Positions 26,734-36,158 are shown, counted from the first letter of the stretch. The stretch: DNA of 64,000 nucleotides from T3Sed10-213 sp012519365 (GCA_033809355.1 JAPXLV010000003.1:27408-91407), one strand, 5' to 3'. The notes: generated by a model not told the origin, from the letters alone. Translations and numbers: made by a program.

Positions 26734-29514
26734 TCAATCTCCCATCCACGTCGGACCAATGGAAATATCCACCTTCAGCGGCACACGCAGGGCCATAGCA
26801 CCGGTCATTTCCTGTTTAATCCATTCGGCATGCCGAGCAGCTTGTGCCTTCGGCAGTTCAAAGACCAGCTCATCGTGAATCTGCAAAATCATCTTGACTT
26901 CCGGATGCTCGCTTTTAATCCGTCGGTGAATGTTGATCATCGCCACTTTAATCAAATCGGCCGCAGAACCTTGAATCACGGTATTGACCGCCATGCGTTC
27001 AGCCTGGGACCGCACATTGTGATTGCGGCTGTTCAGACCGGTTATCGGACGACGACGACCAAGAATCGTCTCAGCATACCCCCGTTTCGCCGCTTTGGCG
27101 ATCACCTCGTCCATAAACGCGCGAATGGACTTGTAACGGGCAAAATAATCCTCGATAAACCGCCGGGCCTCTTGCTGGCCGATGCCGACGCTGCGGGCCA
27201 GGCCATAGGGCCCCTGCCCGTAAATGATGCCGAAATTAACTGCCTTGGCCTTGCTGCGCATTTGCGGTGTCACCTCCTCAATCGGCACGCCGTAAATCTG
27301 AGAAGCGACAAAACTATGAATATCGCGATCCTCGGCAAAGGCCTTCAAGAGCGCCTCATCCCTGGAAAAATGTGCCAACAGCCGAAGTTCTATCTGCGAA
27401 TAGTCGGCACTGAGGATACAGCCGTTCTTATCGCCCGGCACAAACGCCGCCCGAATGCGGCGACCCAACTCGGTTCGCGCCGGAATGTTCTGCAAGTTCG
27501 GATCCGACGAGCTGAGCCGTCCAGTCGCCGTGACTGTCTGATTAAAGGACGCGTGTACGCGTCCTGTCCGCGGGTTAACCAGTTTCGGCAGCTTGTCAAT
27601 ATAGGTATTCTTGAGTTTGACAAGCTGGCGATATTGCAAAATCAGCGGAATAATTTCGTGCCGATCCGCCAATTGTTCGAGCACCCCTGCATCGGTACTG
27701 CGCAGTGTCTTACCCGATTTAACACTTTCCAGCCCGAGCCGATCAAACAGTATCTCAGCAAGTTGTTTGGGAGAATCCAGATTAAACGGCCCTCCGGTCA
27801 ACGTATAGATCTTCTCGGTCAGGTCCTGAATCATATCCGAAAGCTCATTGCTCATCTGCCGCAGCAGCGCCGTATCCAGCGATACGCCGTTGGCCTCCAT
27901 ACGAGCCAGCACCTCCACCAGCGGCATTTCAACCGTTTCGAACAGCTTTTTCAACGCCGGCTGCGCTTCCAGGCGTCGTGCCAGATATTCATACAACTGC
28001 CAGGTCACATCGGCATCCTCAGCAGAGTAATCACAGGCCGCCTGCGTATCAACCCGGTCAAAAGTACGTTGCGACTTTCCCTTCCCGATCAGCGATGAAA
28101 TTGTTTTTGGCTCATATCCCAGATAATCCCGACTCATCGCGTCCATCGAATGACTGCCGCGGTCGGGCGACAAACAATACGAGGCTACCATCGTATCAAA
28201 CACCCTGCCATCAGACACCGCTATGGGCATGCCGGCGTTTTCAAGGACAAGCCAGTCATATTTAAGATTTTGAGCGATTTTATAACGTTTGGCATCGGTC
28301 AGAATCGGCCCGATGACCGCCTTGACAGACTCCAGCTCAAGCCGATCCTGCCCCAGCGGCGCGCGAACCGGCAAATACCATCCCACATCTGCCTGCCACG
28401 AAAAACTCAACCCCACCAAGTCAGCACGCATGGCGTCAATGTGCGTCGTTTCCGTGTCAAAGGCGAATTTATTTTGTTTTTTCAATTCGTTTACAAAAGC
28501 ATCCAGCTTCTCCGGCGTATCGACCAGATGATAAGACTTATTGGCCAGCCGCTTCGCAGGAGACGCCTGACCATCCTCAAACAGCACGCCTTGCCCTTTT
28601 CGCCCGGCCGAGCCGCTTTCGACCGCCGAGTCAGACTCGCTCAAACCTTCGTCTTTTAACCCCATTTGCGTCAAAAGACGAGTAAAACCCAACTCCGAAA
28701 ACACCGCCGCTAATTTTTCTTTATCCGGCTCAGATACCCGGAAGGAGGACGGGTCAAATTGAATCGGCGCATCGCAATGAATCGTCACCAACTGCCGGCT
28801 TAATTGAACCATCTCCCTACTGGCCCGCAGGTTCTGACCGCGCTTGCCCTTGATTTCATCGGCATGCGCATACAGAGTATCCAGCGACCCGTATTTTTTG
28901 ATCCACTCCAACGCTGTCTTCGGCCCGACATCCGGCACGCCGGGCACATTGTCGGCAGTATCGCCCTGCAAGGCCAACACATCCACAAACTGCTCCGGCA
29001 CAAGCCCCGTCTCGGCCTTAAGGGTTTTAAGATCAGTCTTTTTGCCGGTTTTGATGTCATAGATAAAAATCGAGGGGCCAATCAGCTGAAGCATGTCCTT
29101 GTCTTTGGAGCAGATATACACCTGCACGCCCTGCAGGGCAGCCTGTACTGCCAGTGTACCAATCACATCGTCAGCTTCATAGCCGTCCACCCGCAGAACC
29201 GGAATCCGCATCGCCTCAAGAATCTGCTCAATCCGGGCAATCTGGCCGGGCATATCCTCCGGCATCGGCGGACGATGGGCCTTGTACTCCGGATACATTT
29301 TTGTGCGAAACGTAGGCGTCAGCGATTCCATCACCATGACCACCATGTCCGGCTTTTCCCGCTCAAGCAGCCCCAGCAACATCGTGGTAAACACATAGAC
29401 CGCCTTGGTCGGTTCTCCGTTGGGGGCATTCAGAGGACGCATCGGCGCATAATAAGCCGCATAAATGAGACCATGGCCGTCAAAGATAAACAACCGCGGT
29501 GGTTTTTTCGTCAT
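26734..29514 (-). CDS. polA: DNA polymerase I
   Basis: 926 residues, full length. All three activities appear intact. The 5'-3' exonuclease occupies about 1-300 (IFDGHGLIYAAYYA, GYEADDVIGTLA, GDTADNVPGV). The 3'-5' proofreading domain has DTETT, NLKYD and YSAEDADVT. The polymerase domain has motif A DYSQIELR, motif B RSKAKAVNFGIIYG (with Phe at the dideoxy-discriminating position) and motif C QIHDELVFE. It acts in repair and Okazaki fragment processing. The gene is convergent with the AraC gene and 141 bases downstream of dnaA. Confidence 0.98.
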   Translation of the reverse strand: MTKKPPRLFIFDGHGLIYAAYYAPMRPLNAPNGEPTKAVYVFTTMLLGLLEREKPDMVVMVMESLTPTFRTKMYPEYKAHRPPMPEDMPGQIARIEQILEAMRIPVLRVDGYEADDVIGTLAVQAALQGVQVYICSKDKDMLQLIGPSIFIYDIKTGKKTDLKTLKAETGLVPEQFVDVLALQGDTADNVPGVPDVGPKTALEWIKKYGSLDTLYAHADEIKGKRGQNLRASREMVQLSRQLVTIHCDAPIQFDPSSFRVSEPDKEKLAAVFSELGFTRLLTQMGLKDEGLSESDSAVESGSAGRKGQGVLFEDGQASPAKRLANKSYHLVDTPEKLDAFVNELKKQNKFAFDTETTHIDAMRADLVGLSFSWQADVGWYLPVRAPLGQDRLELESVKAVIGPILTDAKRYKIAQNLKYDWLVLENAGMPIAVSDGRVFDTMVASYCLSPDRGSHSMDAMSRDYLGYEPKTISSLIGKGKSQRTFDRVDTQAACDYSAEDADVTWQLYEYLARRLEAQPALKKLFETVEMPLVEVLARMEANGVSLDTALLRQMSNELSDMIQDLTEKIYTLTGGPFNLDSPKQLAEILFDRLGLESVKSGKTLRSTDAGVLEQLADRHEIIPLILQYRQLVKLKNTYIDKLPKLVNPRTGRVHASFNQTVTATGRLSSSDPNLQNIPARTELGRRIRAAFVPGDKNGCILSADYSQIELRLLAHFSRDEALLKAFAEDRDIHSFVASQIYGVPIEEVTPQMRSKAKAVNFGIIYGQGPYGLARSVGIGQQEARRFIEDYFARYKSIRAFMDEVIAKAAKRGYAETILGRRRPITGLNSRNHNVRSQAERMAVNTVIQGSAADLIKVAMINIHRRIKSEHPEVKMILQIHDELVFELPKAQAARHAEWIKQEMTGAMALRVPLKVDISIGPTWMGD

Positions 29515-29655
29515 TCCACCCCTCTCTCTCGCTCAACTCTGATTGGAATAAAAACCCACAATAGAAAACCTCCGCCATGCCAAACGCAAGGCCCAAATCC
29601 GTTTTTGGTTTGATGCTCAACCTTCGCCGCATGACCCTGACAACCAAGGAAGATT

Positions 29656-30981
29656 TTAACCGTTGTTCTTCATAATCCAGCCGGTCAGTTTATCAATCCG
29701 TTCCCGAAATGAGGCGTCAGACTTATATAACTGCTCGATTTTGGAACAGGCATGCACTACAGTGGAGTGGTCGCGTCCGCCAAGATGACCGCCGATCTCC
29801 TCCAGGCTGTGGCGGGTCAAATTCCGGGCCAAATACATACAGACCTGCCGGGGCAGGGCGATACTTTGGCTACGTTTTTTACTTTGCAAATCAGTAATGC
29901 GAACATCAAAATGCTCACTGACTGCCCGGACAATGTCGCTCATGGAGACACTGCGGCAGGTGAGCTCCTGAACGCCAAGGGCCTGTTTGGCCAACTCAAG
30001 TGTAATCGGCTGGCCGGAGGCGCGGGCCGTGGCATAAATCACCGTCAACGCCCCTTCCAACTCGCGTATATTGGATTTGAAATGCTCAGCGATTAACTCG
30101 GCCACCGTGTCCGGCAACACCAGGCCGCGCAGATGGGCCTTCTTTTTGACAATGGCAATCCGCGTCTCATAACTGGGCGGATCCAGCCGAGCGACCAGAC
30201 CCCATTTGAACCGGCTGATCAGCCGATCTTCAAGGGCAGCCAACTCCTGCGGCGGACTGTCCGCAGTCAGAATAATTTGTTTGCGATTGTTATAAAGGAC
30301 GTTAAAGGTATGAAAAAACTCTTCCTGACTTTGTTCACGCTCCCGCAGAAACTGAACATCATCGATAATGAGAATGTCCACATTGCGATACTGATTTTGA
30401 AACTCCGGCAGATTACCCTGCTCGATCGCACTGATAAAGCCGTTGACAAACTGCTCGCAACTATGAAACTCTGTCCGCAAATGCGGCGCGCGTTTCTGGG
30501 TTTCATGGCAAACCGCATGCAGCAAATGCGTCTTGCCCAACCCCACATCCCCATACAAAAACAGCGGATTATAAATCACACCGGGATTCTGACTGACAGC
30601 AATACAGCTGGCATGTGCCAACCGATTGCACGGCCCAACCACAAAACTCTCGAACGTATAGTCCGGATGCAGCCGCACTTGACGCTGCATAACATCGGAC
30701 TCGGCCGCGCCGTCTTGCCGGCCGGTAACAACAAACTGAACACCGACCAAATGCCCCGTGATTCGTTGAGCCGCCTGGGTAAAGGCCGCCAGACATCGGT
30801 CGTGCAAATATTGAGCCCACGACGGATCCGAACAGCCCACTTGCAGCAGCCCGCCATCAAACGACACCACCCTCAATTCGTCAAACCAAGTGCGGGCATT
30901 TACCGGATCGACAGATCGAACATCTTCAAGTATGCGTTCCAGAATTTCCGATGTATCCTGAACGACCAAAGGCAACCTCAT
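29656..30981 (-). CDS. dnaA: Chromosomal replication initiator protein DnaA
   Basis: 441 residues. Domain I (1-90) is recognisable but divergent. The AAA+ core has Walker A GDVGLGKTH, Walker B ILIIDDVQFL and sensor/arginine motifs (LISRFKWGL, SNIRELEGAL). The C-terminal DNA-binding domain carries the DnaA-box signature GGRDHSTVVHA. It binds oriC and opens it. The usual partners dnaN, recF and gyrB are absent from the neighbourhood, and no cluster of DnaA boxes was seen beside it. The ribosome binding site is weak, so the start is less certain than the identity. Confidence 0.96.
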   Translation of the reverse strand: MRLPLVVQDTSEILERILEDVRSVDPVNARTWFDELRVVSFDGGLLQVGCSDPSWAQYLHDRCLAAFTQAAQRITGHLVGVQFVVTGRQDGAAESDVMQRQVRLHPDYTFESFVVGPCNRLAHASCIAVSQNPGVIYNPLFLYGDVGLGKTHLLHAVCHETQKRAPHLRTEFHSCEQFVNGFISAIEQGNLPEFQNQYRNVDILIIDDVQFLREREQSQEEFFHTFNVLYNNRKQIILTADSPPQELAALEDRLISRFKWGLVARLDPPSYETRIAIVKKKAHLRGLVLPDTVAELIAEHFKSNIRELEGALTVIYATARASGQPITLELAKQALGVQELTCRSVSMSDIVRAVSEHFDVRITDLQSKKRSQSIALPRQVCMYLARNLTRHSLEEIGGHLGGRDHSTVVHACSKIEQLYKSDASFRERIDKLTGWIMKNNG

Positions 30982-31239
30982 ATTTCTTTAATGACCAAAA
31001 GACCCAAAATGTCTATGTCTTTTCTCTACAAACAGGACGAACCGGAAACGAAACCCCCTTACACTATCAGAAATGCGGGAGTCTTCTCCGGTCCTAACCA
31101 AAAACCAGACTCTACCGCCTTGCTGAAACATTGTCAAAGGAATTTACAACACCGCGTTCTCAGACGCAACACCCCCTGCTTCCAAGTAATTTATCGCGGG
31201 AAAAAAACTCTTTGAAATGAACAAGAAAACGCGCAGCAA
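30982..31239. other. Gap upstream of dnaA without a gene
   Basis: 258 bases between the DJ-1 gene and dnaA. There is no perfect TTATNCACA box, no open frame with a ribosome binding site and no strong hairpin. It presumably holds the dnaA promoter. Confidence 0.4.
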
Positions 31240-31797
31240 TCACTGCGGCCAGAGCGCGATCATCGGTTCAGCCACGGATTTGGCTTTGTCCGCCCCCATC
31301 AGCTGGCGTACCAACTCAAGGGCAAACTCCAACGCCGTCCCCGGCCCTCGACTGGTCACACAATGGCCGTCTACGACAACGCGTTGATCAGCTTGCGATT
31401 TGTCCGGCAGCGAATCGACAAAGGCAGGATGGCAGGTCGCTTTTGGCGGCAATAAGTTATGAGTGCCCAACACAACCGCCGGTGAGGCGCATATCGCCGC
31501 GTACCAACCGCCGCGCTCTTTTTGGGCCTTGAGAAGATCAATCAAAGGCCGGCTGTCCCGCAAATGTTCGGCCCCCGGCATCCCGCCGGGCAAGACAATG
31601 CACGTGTACCTTTTATCGGAACATTGAGCGATCTGGGTATCGGCTATCAATTTAACACCTCGCGAGGCGGTAATCTGAAGCGCACCGACCGAGGCCACCG
31701 TCACCCCTGCCCCCGCCCGACGCAACACATCAATTACGGTAACCGCTTCAATCTCTTCTATTCCATCGGCAATCGCAACCAGTATTTGCACAGCCAT
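31240..31797 (-). CDS. DJ-1/PfpI family protein (YajL-like)
   Basis: 185 residues, a single flavodoxin-like domain. The conserved Glu near the N-terminus (ADGIEEIEAV), the nucleophile-elbow Cys (AAICASPAVVL, about residue 103) and the following THNLLPPKATCHP match the DJ-1/YajL branch. Members protect proteins from oxidation or glycation damage or act as glyoxalase-like enzymes; the role here is not settled by sequence. AGGAAGG lies just before the ATG. It sits 55 bases behind mlaE and upstream of dnaA on the same strand. Confidence 0.9.
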   Translation of the reverse strand: MAVQILVAIADGIEEIEAVTVIDVLRRAGAGVTVASVGALQITASRGVKLIADTQIAQCSDKRYTCIVLPGGMPGAEHLRDSRPLIDLLKAQKERGGWYAAICASPAVVLGTHNLLPPKATCHPAFVDSLPDKSQADQRVVVDGHCVTSRGPGTALEFALELVRQLMGADKAKSVAEPMIALWPQ

Positions 31798-31852
31798 AAC
31801 CTTCCTTTCTGCATTCTGCGTTCTGAATGTCGCGGCTTACAGTCTTGTCCAT

Positions 31853-32662
31853 TTACAGCAAAGGACGCAACGTCCAGAACGTTTTATACACCGCGTCAAG
31901 GATAACTGCAAACACATAATTCATCGCCAGAATCGTCATAAAACTGCCGACAAACGCCTCGGTACAGGCCTGACCAACCCCTTGGGCACCCTCTCGGCAT
32001 GTAAAGCCCTTATAACAACTGATCAGCGCAATCGCCCCGCCAAAGAAAAAACCCTTTAGTATCCCCGTGGACACATCCCACAGTTCCACGCCCTGAGCAC
32101 TGTATTCCCAATATGCCCCCGCATTGATCTTCAATTGCAGGACACTGATAAAGTAGCCCCCCAATATACCCAGCAAATCGGCGTAAACAATTAAAAACGG
32201 CGTAAGCAACAAACACGCCAACACACGCGGCCCCACCAAATACACCATCGGATCAGTCCCCATACTCCGCACCGCCGCGATCTGCTCGGTAACATTCATC
32301 GTGCCCAGCTCCGCCGTCAGCGCCCCGCCAACGCGTCCAGCCAGCATCACCGCCGCCAATACCGGCCCCAATTCTTTGACCACGGCGATGTTAATCAACA
32401 CACCGAGCCGCTCCTCAAGCCCCATTACGGCCAACTGTCCATACGCCTGAATCGCCAGAATCATCCCGACAAATGCACCGGTTGCCATAATCACCGGCAC
32501 ACTGCGTACCCCGATCGTGTTCATCTGGGTAACGACGTAGCTGTAATAATCGGGCTTAAAAAATATCTTGACTATCGCGCCGAATGTCCCGCCGGTAAAC
32601 CGCCAGAATCGACCGATCCGTTCGATACCATTAAGTGTGGTAGATCCGATTTGTTCAAGCAT
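31853..32662 (-). CDS. mlaE: MlaE family ABC transporter permease
   Basis: 269 residues with five or six membrane helices. The family signature is clear: MATGAFVGMILAIQAY, VVKELGPVLAAVMLAGRVGGALTAELGTM and EQIAAVRSMGTDPM. MlaE is the membrane subunit of the importer that moves phospholipids between the outer and inner membranes of diderm bacteria. The ATPase (MlaF) and the MCE protein (MlaD), usually adjacent, are not in this window, so it is an orphan here. No good ribosome binding site precedes the ATG. Confidence 0.92.
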   Translation of the reverse strand: MLEQIGSTTLNGIERIGRFWRFTGGTFGAIVKIFFKPDYYSYVVTQMNTIGVRSVPVIMATGAFVGMILAIQAYGQLAVMGLEERLGVLINIAVVKELGPVLAAVMLAGRVGGALTAELGTMNVTEQIAAVRSMGTDPMVYLVGPRVLACLLLTPFLIVYADLLGILGGYFISVLQLKINAGAYWEYSAQGVELWDVSTGILKGFFFGGAIALISCYKGFTCREGAQGVGQACTEAFVGSFMTILAMNYVFAVILDAVYKTFWTLRPLL

Positions 32663-33104
32663 TGCTGTATCACATTTAATAAGGCTGTCTATACGCTTGA
32701 CGTTTCTATATTATCGAACCAAGACCTAAAAAACCTTTACACAATCTCCGGCGACATTCCACCTTCCAAAATCTCATACAGAAAATCCAACCGCAAACAA
32801 TTTTTTATTGCCTATTTTTACATTTTTACAAAAAAAATACCCTGTTTGAGTGCATATTTGCTCTTCTTTTATCGGTCTAAATTTCTATAACTTCTCTTAA
32901 GTCTTTTTATAAAAATCACTTATACAGAATTTACAGCAATCACATCAGACAACCCAGACGTCCCATTTTACCTATTTTAACTAAAGATTTTCAAAAAGCC
33001 CTTCCGATAGCAAGAGTAGTCAAGAAACAACCCAAATTACCAAAACAAGAGCCGCTGGGCGTCAATATAAGAAACATAGAGAACTTTGAAAAAGAGAGGA
33101 ACCT
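32663..33104. other. AT-rich strand-switch region without genes
   Basis: 442 bases between divergent genes (mlaE left, B12-domain gene right). Much of it is AT-rich, with A and T runs at about 32800-32840 and 32880-32920. One near-match to a DnaA box (TTATACAGA, 32920-32928, one mismatch) and one weaker match (CTTTACACA, about 32733) occur. There is no cluster of boxes. GAGAGGAACCT before 33105 is the ribosome binding site of the next gene. Confidence 0.4.
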
Positions 33105-33827
33105 ATGGCCAACCACTTCATCCGCGAGCGTTACTTGGAAGCCCTTTTAACCGGTGACCGTCAAGCCTGTCGCAGCATCATCGAAGAAGCCCTCCAGGCA
33201 GGCACCATGGCAATTCAAATCTATATGGACATCATTTGGCCGATAATGGTCGAAATCGACAACCTATATCGTCAAGATCGCATTCTGCCCGCTCAAGAGG
33301 CCGTCGCCTCGCGAATCAACCGCAGCATCGTCAACCAATTGCAAAACAAACTGCCCCGCCGCCCCGCAATGGATCGCCGCGTTGTCATCGTGACAGCCAG
33401 CAACGAACAAGCGGAGCTGGGCGGGCAAATGACCTGTGATTTATTCGAAAGCGACGGCTGGCGATGCCGTTTTCTCGGCGGCACGGTGAATAATGAGGAT
33501 GTTTTGGAGTTTATTCACGGTTACGCCCCCGACATCCTGCTGCTGTATGGCTTTAACGGCAAGGAAGCCCCCGCCGTACGCGACCTGATTGACCGAATTC
33601 GACAAATTAACGCGTGGCCCAATATGCGAATTATGCTCTCAGGGGGAGTCTTTATGCGAGCCGAAGGACTGTGGGAAGAAATTGGAGCCGACTTGTACGC
33701 CGAAACAGCCGCCGAGGCAATTCGAATCGCATCCCTGCCTGCTGAAGACCTGCCTGCCCCCGTCCGCACCATCAAGCAGCACGTCTATGCCAAAAAATCT
33801 CAAGAGCCTGCAGCAACAGTCCGATAA
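33105..33827 (+). CDS. Cobalamin-binding-domain protein lacking the ligand histidine
   Basis: 240 residues. An N-terminal helical cap (about 1-85: RERYLEALLTGDRQA, MDIIWPIMVEIDNLYRQDRI) and a C-terminal Rossmann-like B12-binding domain (about 90-215: RRVVIVTAS, LGGTVNNEDVLEFI, PDILLLYG, RIMLSGGVF) give the arrangement known from CarH and methionine synthase. The hallmark DxHxxG motif is replaced by E101-x-A103-x-x-G106, so the lower axial His is missing. It may bind B12 differently, bind another ligand, or act only as a scaffold. No helix-turn-helix is present, so it would need a partner to act in regulation. The upstream GAGG and the perfect terminator downstream mark a single-gene unit. Confidence 0.8.
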   Translation: MANHFIRERYLEALLTGDRQACRSIIEEALQAGTMAIQIYMDIIWPIMVEIDNLYRQDRILPAQEAVASRINRSIVNQLQNKLPRRPAMDRRVVIVTASNEQAELGGQMTCDLFESDGWRCRFLGGTVNNEDVLEFIHGYAPDILLLYGFNGKEAPAVRDLIDRIRQINAWPNMRIMLSGGVFMRAEGLWEEIGADLYAETAAEAIRIASLPAEDLPAPVRTIKQHVYAKKSQEPAATVR

Positions 33828-33854
33828 TAAAAATCGGCATATTCGAGACAATTG

Positions 33855-33883
33855 AGCCAAGCCGTCGGACAGACGGCTTGGCT
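33855..33883 (+). terminator. Rho-independent terminator of the B12-domain gene
   Basis: Perfect 12-base-pair stem (AGCCAAGCCGTC with GACGGCTTGGCT) around a five-base loop, followed by TTT. It starts 27 bases after the stop codon. Confidence 0.85.
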
Positions 33884-33930
33884 TTTCTGGACTTTGCTTT
33901 ACTACAATAAAAAAACTTCTCAAAAAAGTG

Positions 33931-33959
33931 TTGCAAACCTTCTCCTGCATCGCTATATA
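33931..33959 (+). promoter_or_regulatory. Sigma-70 type promoter of ptsN
   Basis: TTGCAA (33931-33936), 17 bases, TATATA (33954-33959). It continues as TATAGTG, a form also found upstream of glmS and of the DUF547 gene. Confidence 0.5.
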
Positions 33960-34017
33960 GTGTTCTTTTGCGTTGTGTCTCAAATGGTCGGATTAACTTT
34001 TTTCATAAAATACGCTT

Positions 34018-34476
34018 ATGATTCTGACACAGATACTTCAGCCGTCTTGTATTAAGGCACCCCTTGAAAGCAAAGACAAGGACGCAGCGATTGAGGAACT
34101 CGTCAATGTACTGGCGGATGCCGGCTTGCTAACGAACCGCACCGAAGCCCTGGAGGCCGTCATGGCGCGAGAAGCAACCCGCAGCACCGGCATCGGTTCG
34201 GGCATCGCCATTCCTCACGGCAAAAGTACCGCCGCCAAAGAATTGGTTATGGCCATCGGCATCGCGGCCGACCCGATTGAATTTGACAGCATCGACAACA
34301 AACCGGTAAAGATCATCGTCTTGCTCATTTCGCCGCCGGATCAAACCGGTCCTCACATCCAGGCCCTGGCCCGCATCAGCCGCCTGCTGCTGGATGCCCA
34401 GTTCAAAGAGCAACTCGAAAAAGTCTCTTCTCCGGAAGAGGTATACTCCCTGATCAGTAGCAAAGAATCGCAATAA
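34018..34476 (+). CDS. ptsN: PTS IIA component, PtsN-like (nitrogen-type or fructose-type)
   Basis: 152 residues, one PTS EIIA type-2 domain. The phosphorylated His lies in SGIAIPHGKS (about residue 67), preceded by the usual EALEAVMAREATRSTGIG. The rest (KIIVLLISPPDQTGPHIQALARISRLL) matches the PtsN family. No IIB or IIC sugar channel is nearby, so a regulatory role (phosphate relay to metabolism or potassium/nitrogen control) is more likely than sugar import. There is hardly any Shine-Dalgarno sequence before the ATG. Confidence 0.9.
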   Translation: MILTQILQPSCIKAPLESKDKDAAIEELVNVLADAGLLTNRTEALEAVMAREATRSTGIGSGIAIPHGKSTAAKELVMAIGIAADPIEFDSIDNKPVKIIVLLISPPDQTGPHIQALARISRLLLDAQFKEQLEKVSSPEEVYSLISSKESQ

Positions 34477-34551
34477 TATACGTCGCATTTTAGCGAAACC
34501 GATCGCGTGTTAAGAGCGATTGAATGAAAGTCATTGACTGCTTTGGTGGAA

Positions 34552-35988
34552 ATGCAACGCGTGTCGAAACACACCAAATACCAGCTCACTGCGACCGTTG
34601 TTACGGCAGTGAGCTTTTTTTGTATCTGCACCGCACCGGCATTGGTCGAATCGGTCGGCCCTAACGGCTCAAACGCACGAATCGTTCAGCAGCAGGGATT
34701 AACCGGCAAAGGAATCCATATTGCGATGCTCTCATCCGGCAATGCACGCGACAGCCATGAGGCATTTGTCGTCTCTGAGACCCAACGGGCGGTTCTTAAC
34801 TATGATTATACCGGCAAAGGGACATCGGCCGCTTCCCATGATACGCAAGTGGCCGGCATCATCGTGTCACAAGGCGGCCCAAAATGTCCCGCCTGCATCG
34901 GTGTCGCACCGGGTGCTCGTCTGCACAGCGCCCGCATTTCCGACGGCGGCCTGTCACCCTACACCATCGATCGCGCCCTGAACGACCTGATTGTCAACAA
35001 AGGCTGCCGCATCGTGGTAACCGGTGTGCAGATCCCGGCCACTGTTGTTGCGCCTGACGGGACCTCGGTCTGGAGCAACATATACGATCATTATGCCGAA
35101 CATTACGATGTATTATTTGCCAACGCCGCGGGGAACAGCGATTCGACCATCACCATCTTCGGCGACAGTTACAACGGCATCACCACCGGCGGACTGGCAC
35201 TGGACGACCAAGGCTGCTATCGCATCGTTGGTTCGATTTCCAACGCTGGCCCCACCCTGGACGGCCGACGCAAGCCGGAACTGACCGCCCCGGCACAACG
35301 ACAAATGATACCCAATGCCGCCGGCGATTCCGCCTGGTCGGCGGCCGGCTCGGCCCGCGGCGAAACCAGTTTTTCCGCCCCCCATACTGCCGGCGCTGCG
35401 GCCCTGCTGATGGAATGGGCCCTCCAGACCGCCACCCCTGATGACGATAAAAGTCTGACCATCAAGGCCGTCTTAGTCAACACCGCCGATCCAAACGTAT
35501 TGGACAAATCAAAAAAACCGACCGACCCCGATACTGTGGTATGGCATTCGCAGCGCGGCTATGGACGCTTGGATGTCGGCCATGCCCTGAAACTACTCAA
35601 GGCCGAACGTGTCCGGCCGGCCGCTCCAATCCAGAACGCCGCTGGCTGGGCCTATGAAACACTCGGTTTTTATGGCCGTCACCAGTACGTGTTTAACGGG
35701 CGAAAAAACCTGCAACTTGACATAACTGTCACTTGGCACCGCAAATTAACGCGCTACTCGGCGATCTCCTATGTGCAAGAGGCCCCTCGCTTTAACCTGA
35801 AAGTGGACATTAAATCCCCTAACGGAAAAATCTTGTTCTCGGAGTACGACGCCAACAACACTCTCCGCAAAGCTCGTCTTGTCCTGCCCGAAGACGGCCT
35901 CTACACCCTCGAGATCCGAAACCGCGTCTATCAGCAAGACCGCTCCTATGCCATGGCCTTTGAATTGACTGAACCGCGTACCGAGTAA
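34552..35988 (+). CDS. Secreted S8 (subtilisin-like) peptidase with altered catalytic Asp
   Basis: 478 residues from the ATG at 34552; a TTG at 34534 could also start it. A signal peptide covers about 1-30. The S8 fold is visible: GKGIHIAMLSSG where the catalytic Asp (DTG/DSG) is expected, SHDTQVAGII with the His (about 96), ANAAGNSD with the oxyanion Asn, and ETSFSAPHTAG with the Ser (about 273). So His and Ser are kept, but the Asp position reads Ser61. A beta-sandwich domain follows (about 350-478), like the P-domain or pre-peptidase C-terminal domain. It may be a weakened protease or a pseudoenzyme. An upstream role in sensing or binding cannot be excluded. Confidence 0.82.
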   Translation: MQRVSKHTKYQLTATVVTAVSFFCICTAPALVESVGPNGSNARIVQQQGLTGKGIHIAMLSSGNARDSHEAFVVSETQRAVLNYDYTGKGTSAASHDTQVAGIIVSQGGPKCPACIGVAPGARLHSARISDGGLSPYTIDRALNDLIVNKGCRIVVTGVQIPATVVAPDGTSVWSNIYDHYAEHYDVLFANAAGNSDSTITIFGDSYNGITTGGLALDDQGCYRIVGSISNAGPTLDGRRKPELTAPAQRQMIPNAAGDSAWSAAGSARGETSFSAPHTAGAAALLMEWALQTATPDDDKSLTIKAVLVNTADPNVLDKSKKPTDPDTVVWHSQRGYGRLDVGHALKLLKAERVRPAAPIQNAAGWAYETLGFYGRHQYVFNGRKNLQLDITVTWHRKLTRYSAISYVQEAPRFNLKVDIKSPNGKILFSEYDANNTLRKARLVLPEDGLYTLEIRNRVYQQDRSYAMAFELTEPRTE

Positions 35989-36051
35989 GGACACACAAAA
36001 GACAGTATCAGCCAAACTGAATCCCGCATTAAATACCCTAATAGTTTTGCG

Positions 36052-36080
36052 TTGCTATTTTGTTCTTTTTTCTTTATAGT
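36052..36080 (+). promoter_or_regulatory. Sigma-70 type promoter of glmS
   Basis: TTGCTA (36052-36057), 17 bases, TATAGT (36075-36080). The leader to the ATG at 36159 is about 75 bases. I see no glmS ribozyme core in it. Confidence 0.5.
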
Positions 36081-36158
36081 GCGACTCATTATGACGATAT
36101 ACAGCGTGGCGGCAACTTCGCATTTTTTATTTAATTTATTGCTGATAAAGGATTTATT

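Noticed and set aside
32663..33104. Chromosomal replication origin
   Set aside because: AT-rich, at a strand switch and near dnaA, but it has only one near-match and one weak match to the DnaA box and no clustered boxes. Kept only as an open question.
35989..36158. Possible glmS ribozyme upstream of glmS
   Set aside because: The 170-base leader lacks the conserved ribozyme core and pairing; it shows only a promoter and a ribosome binding site.
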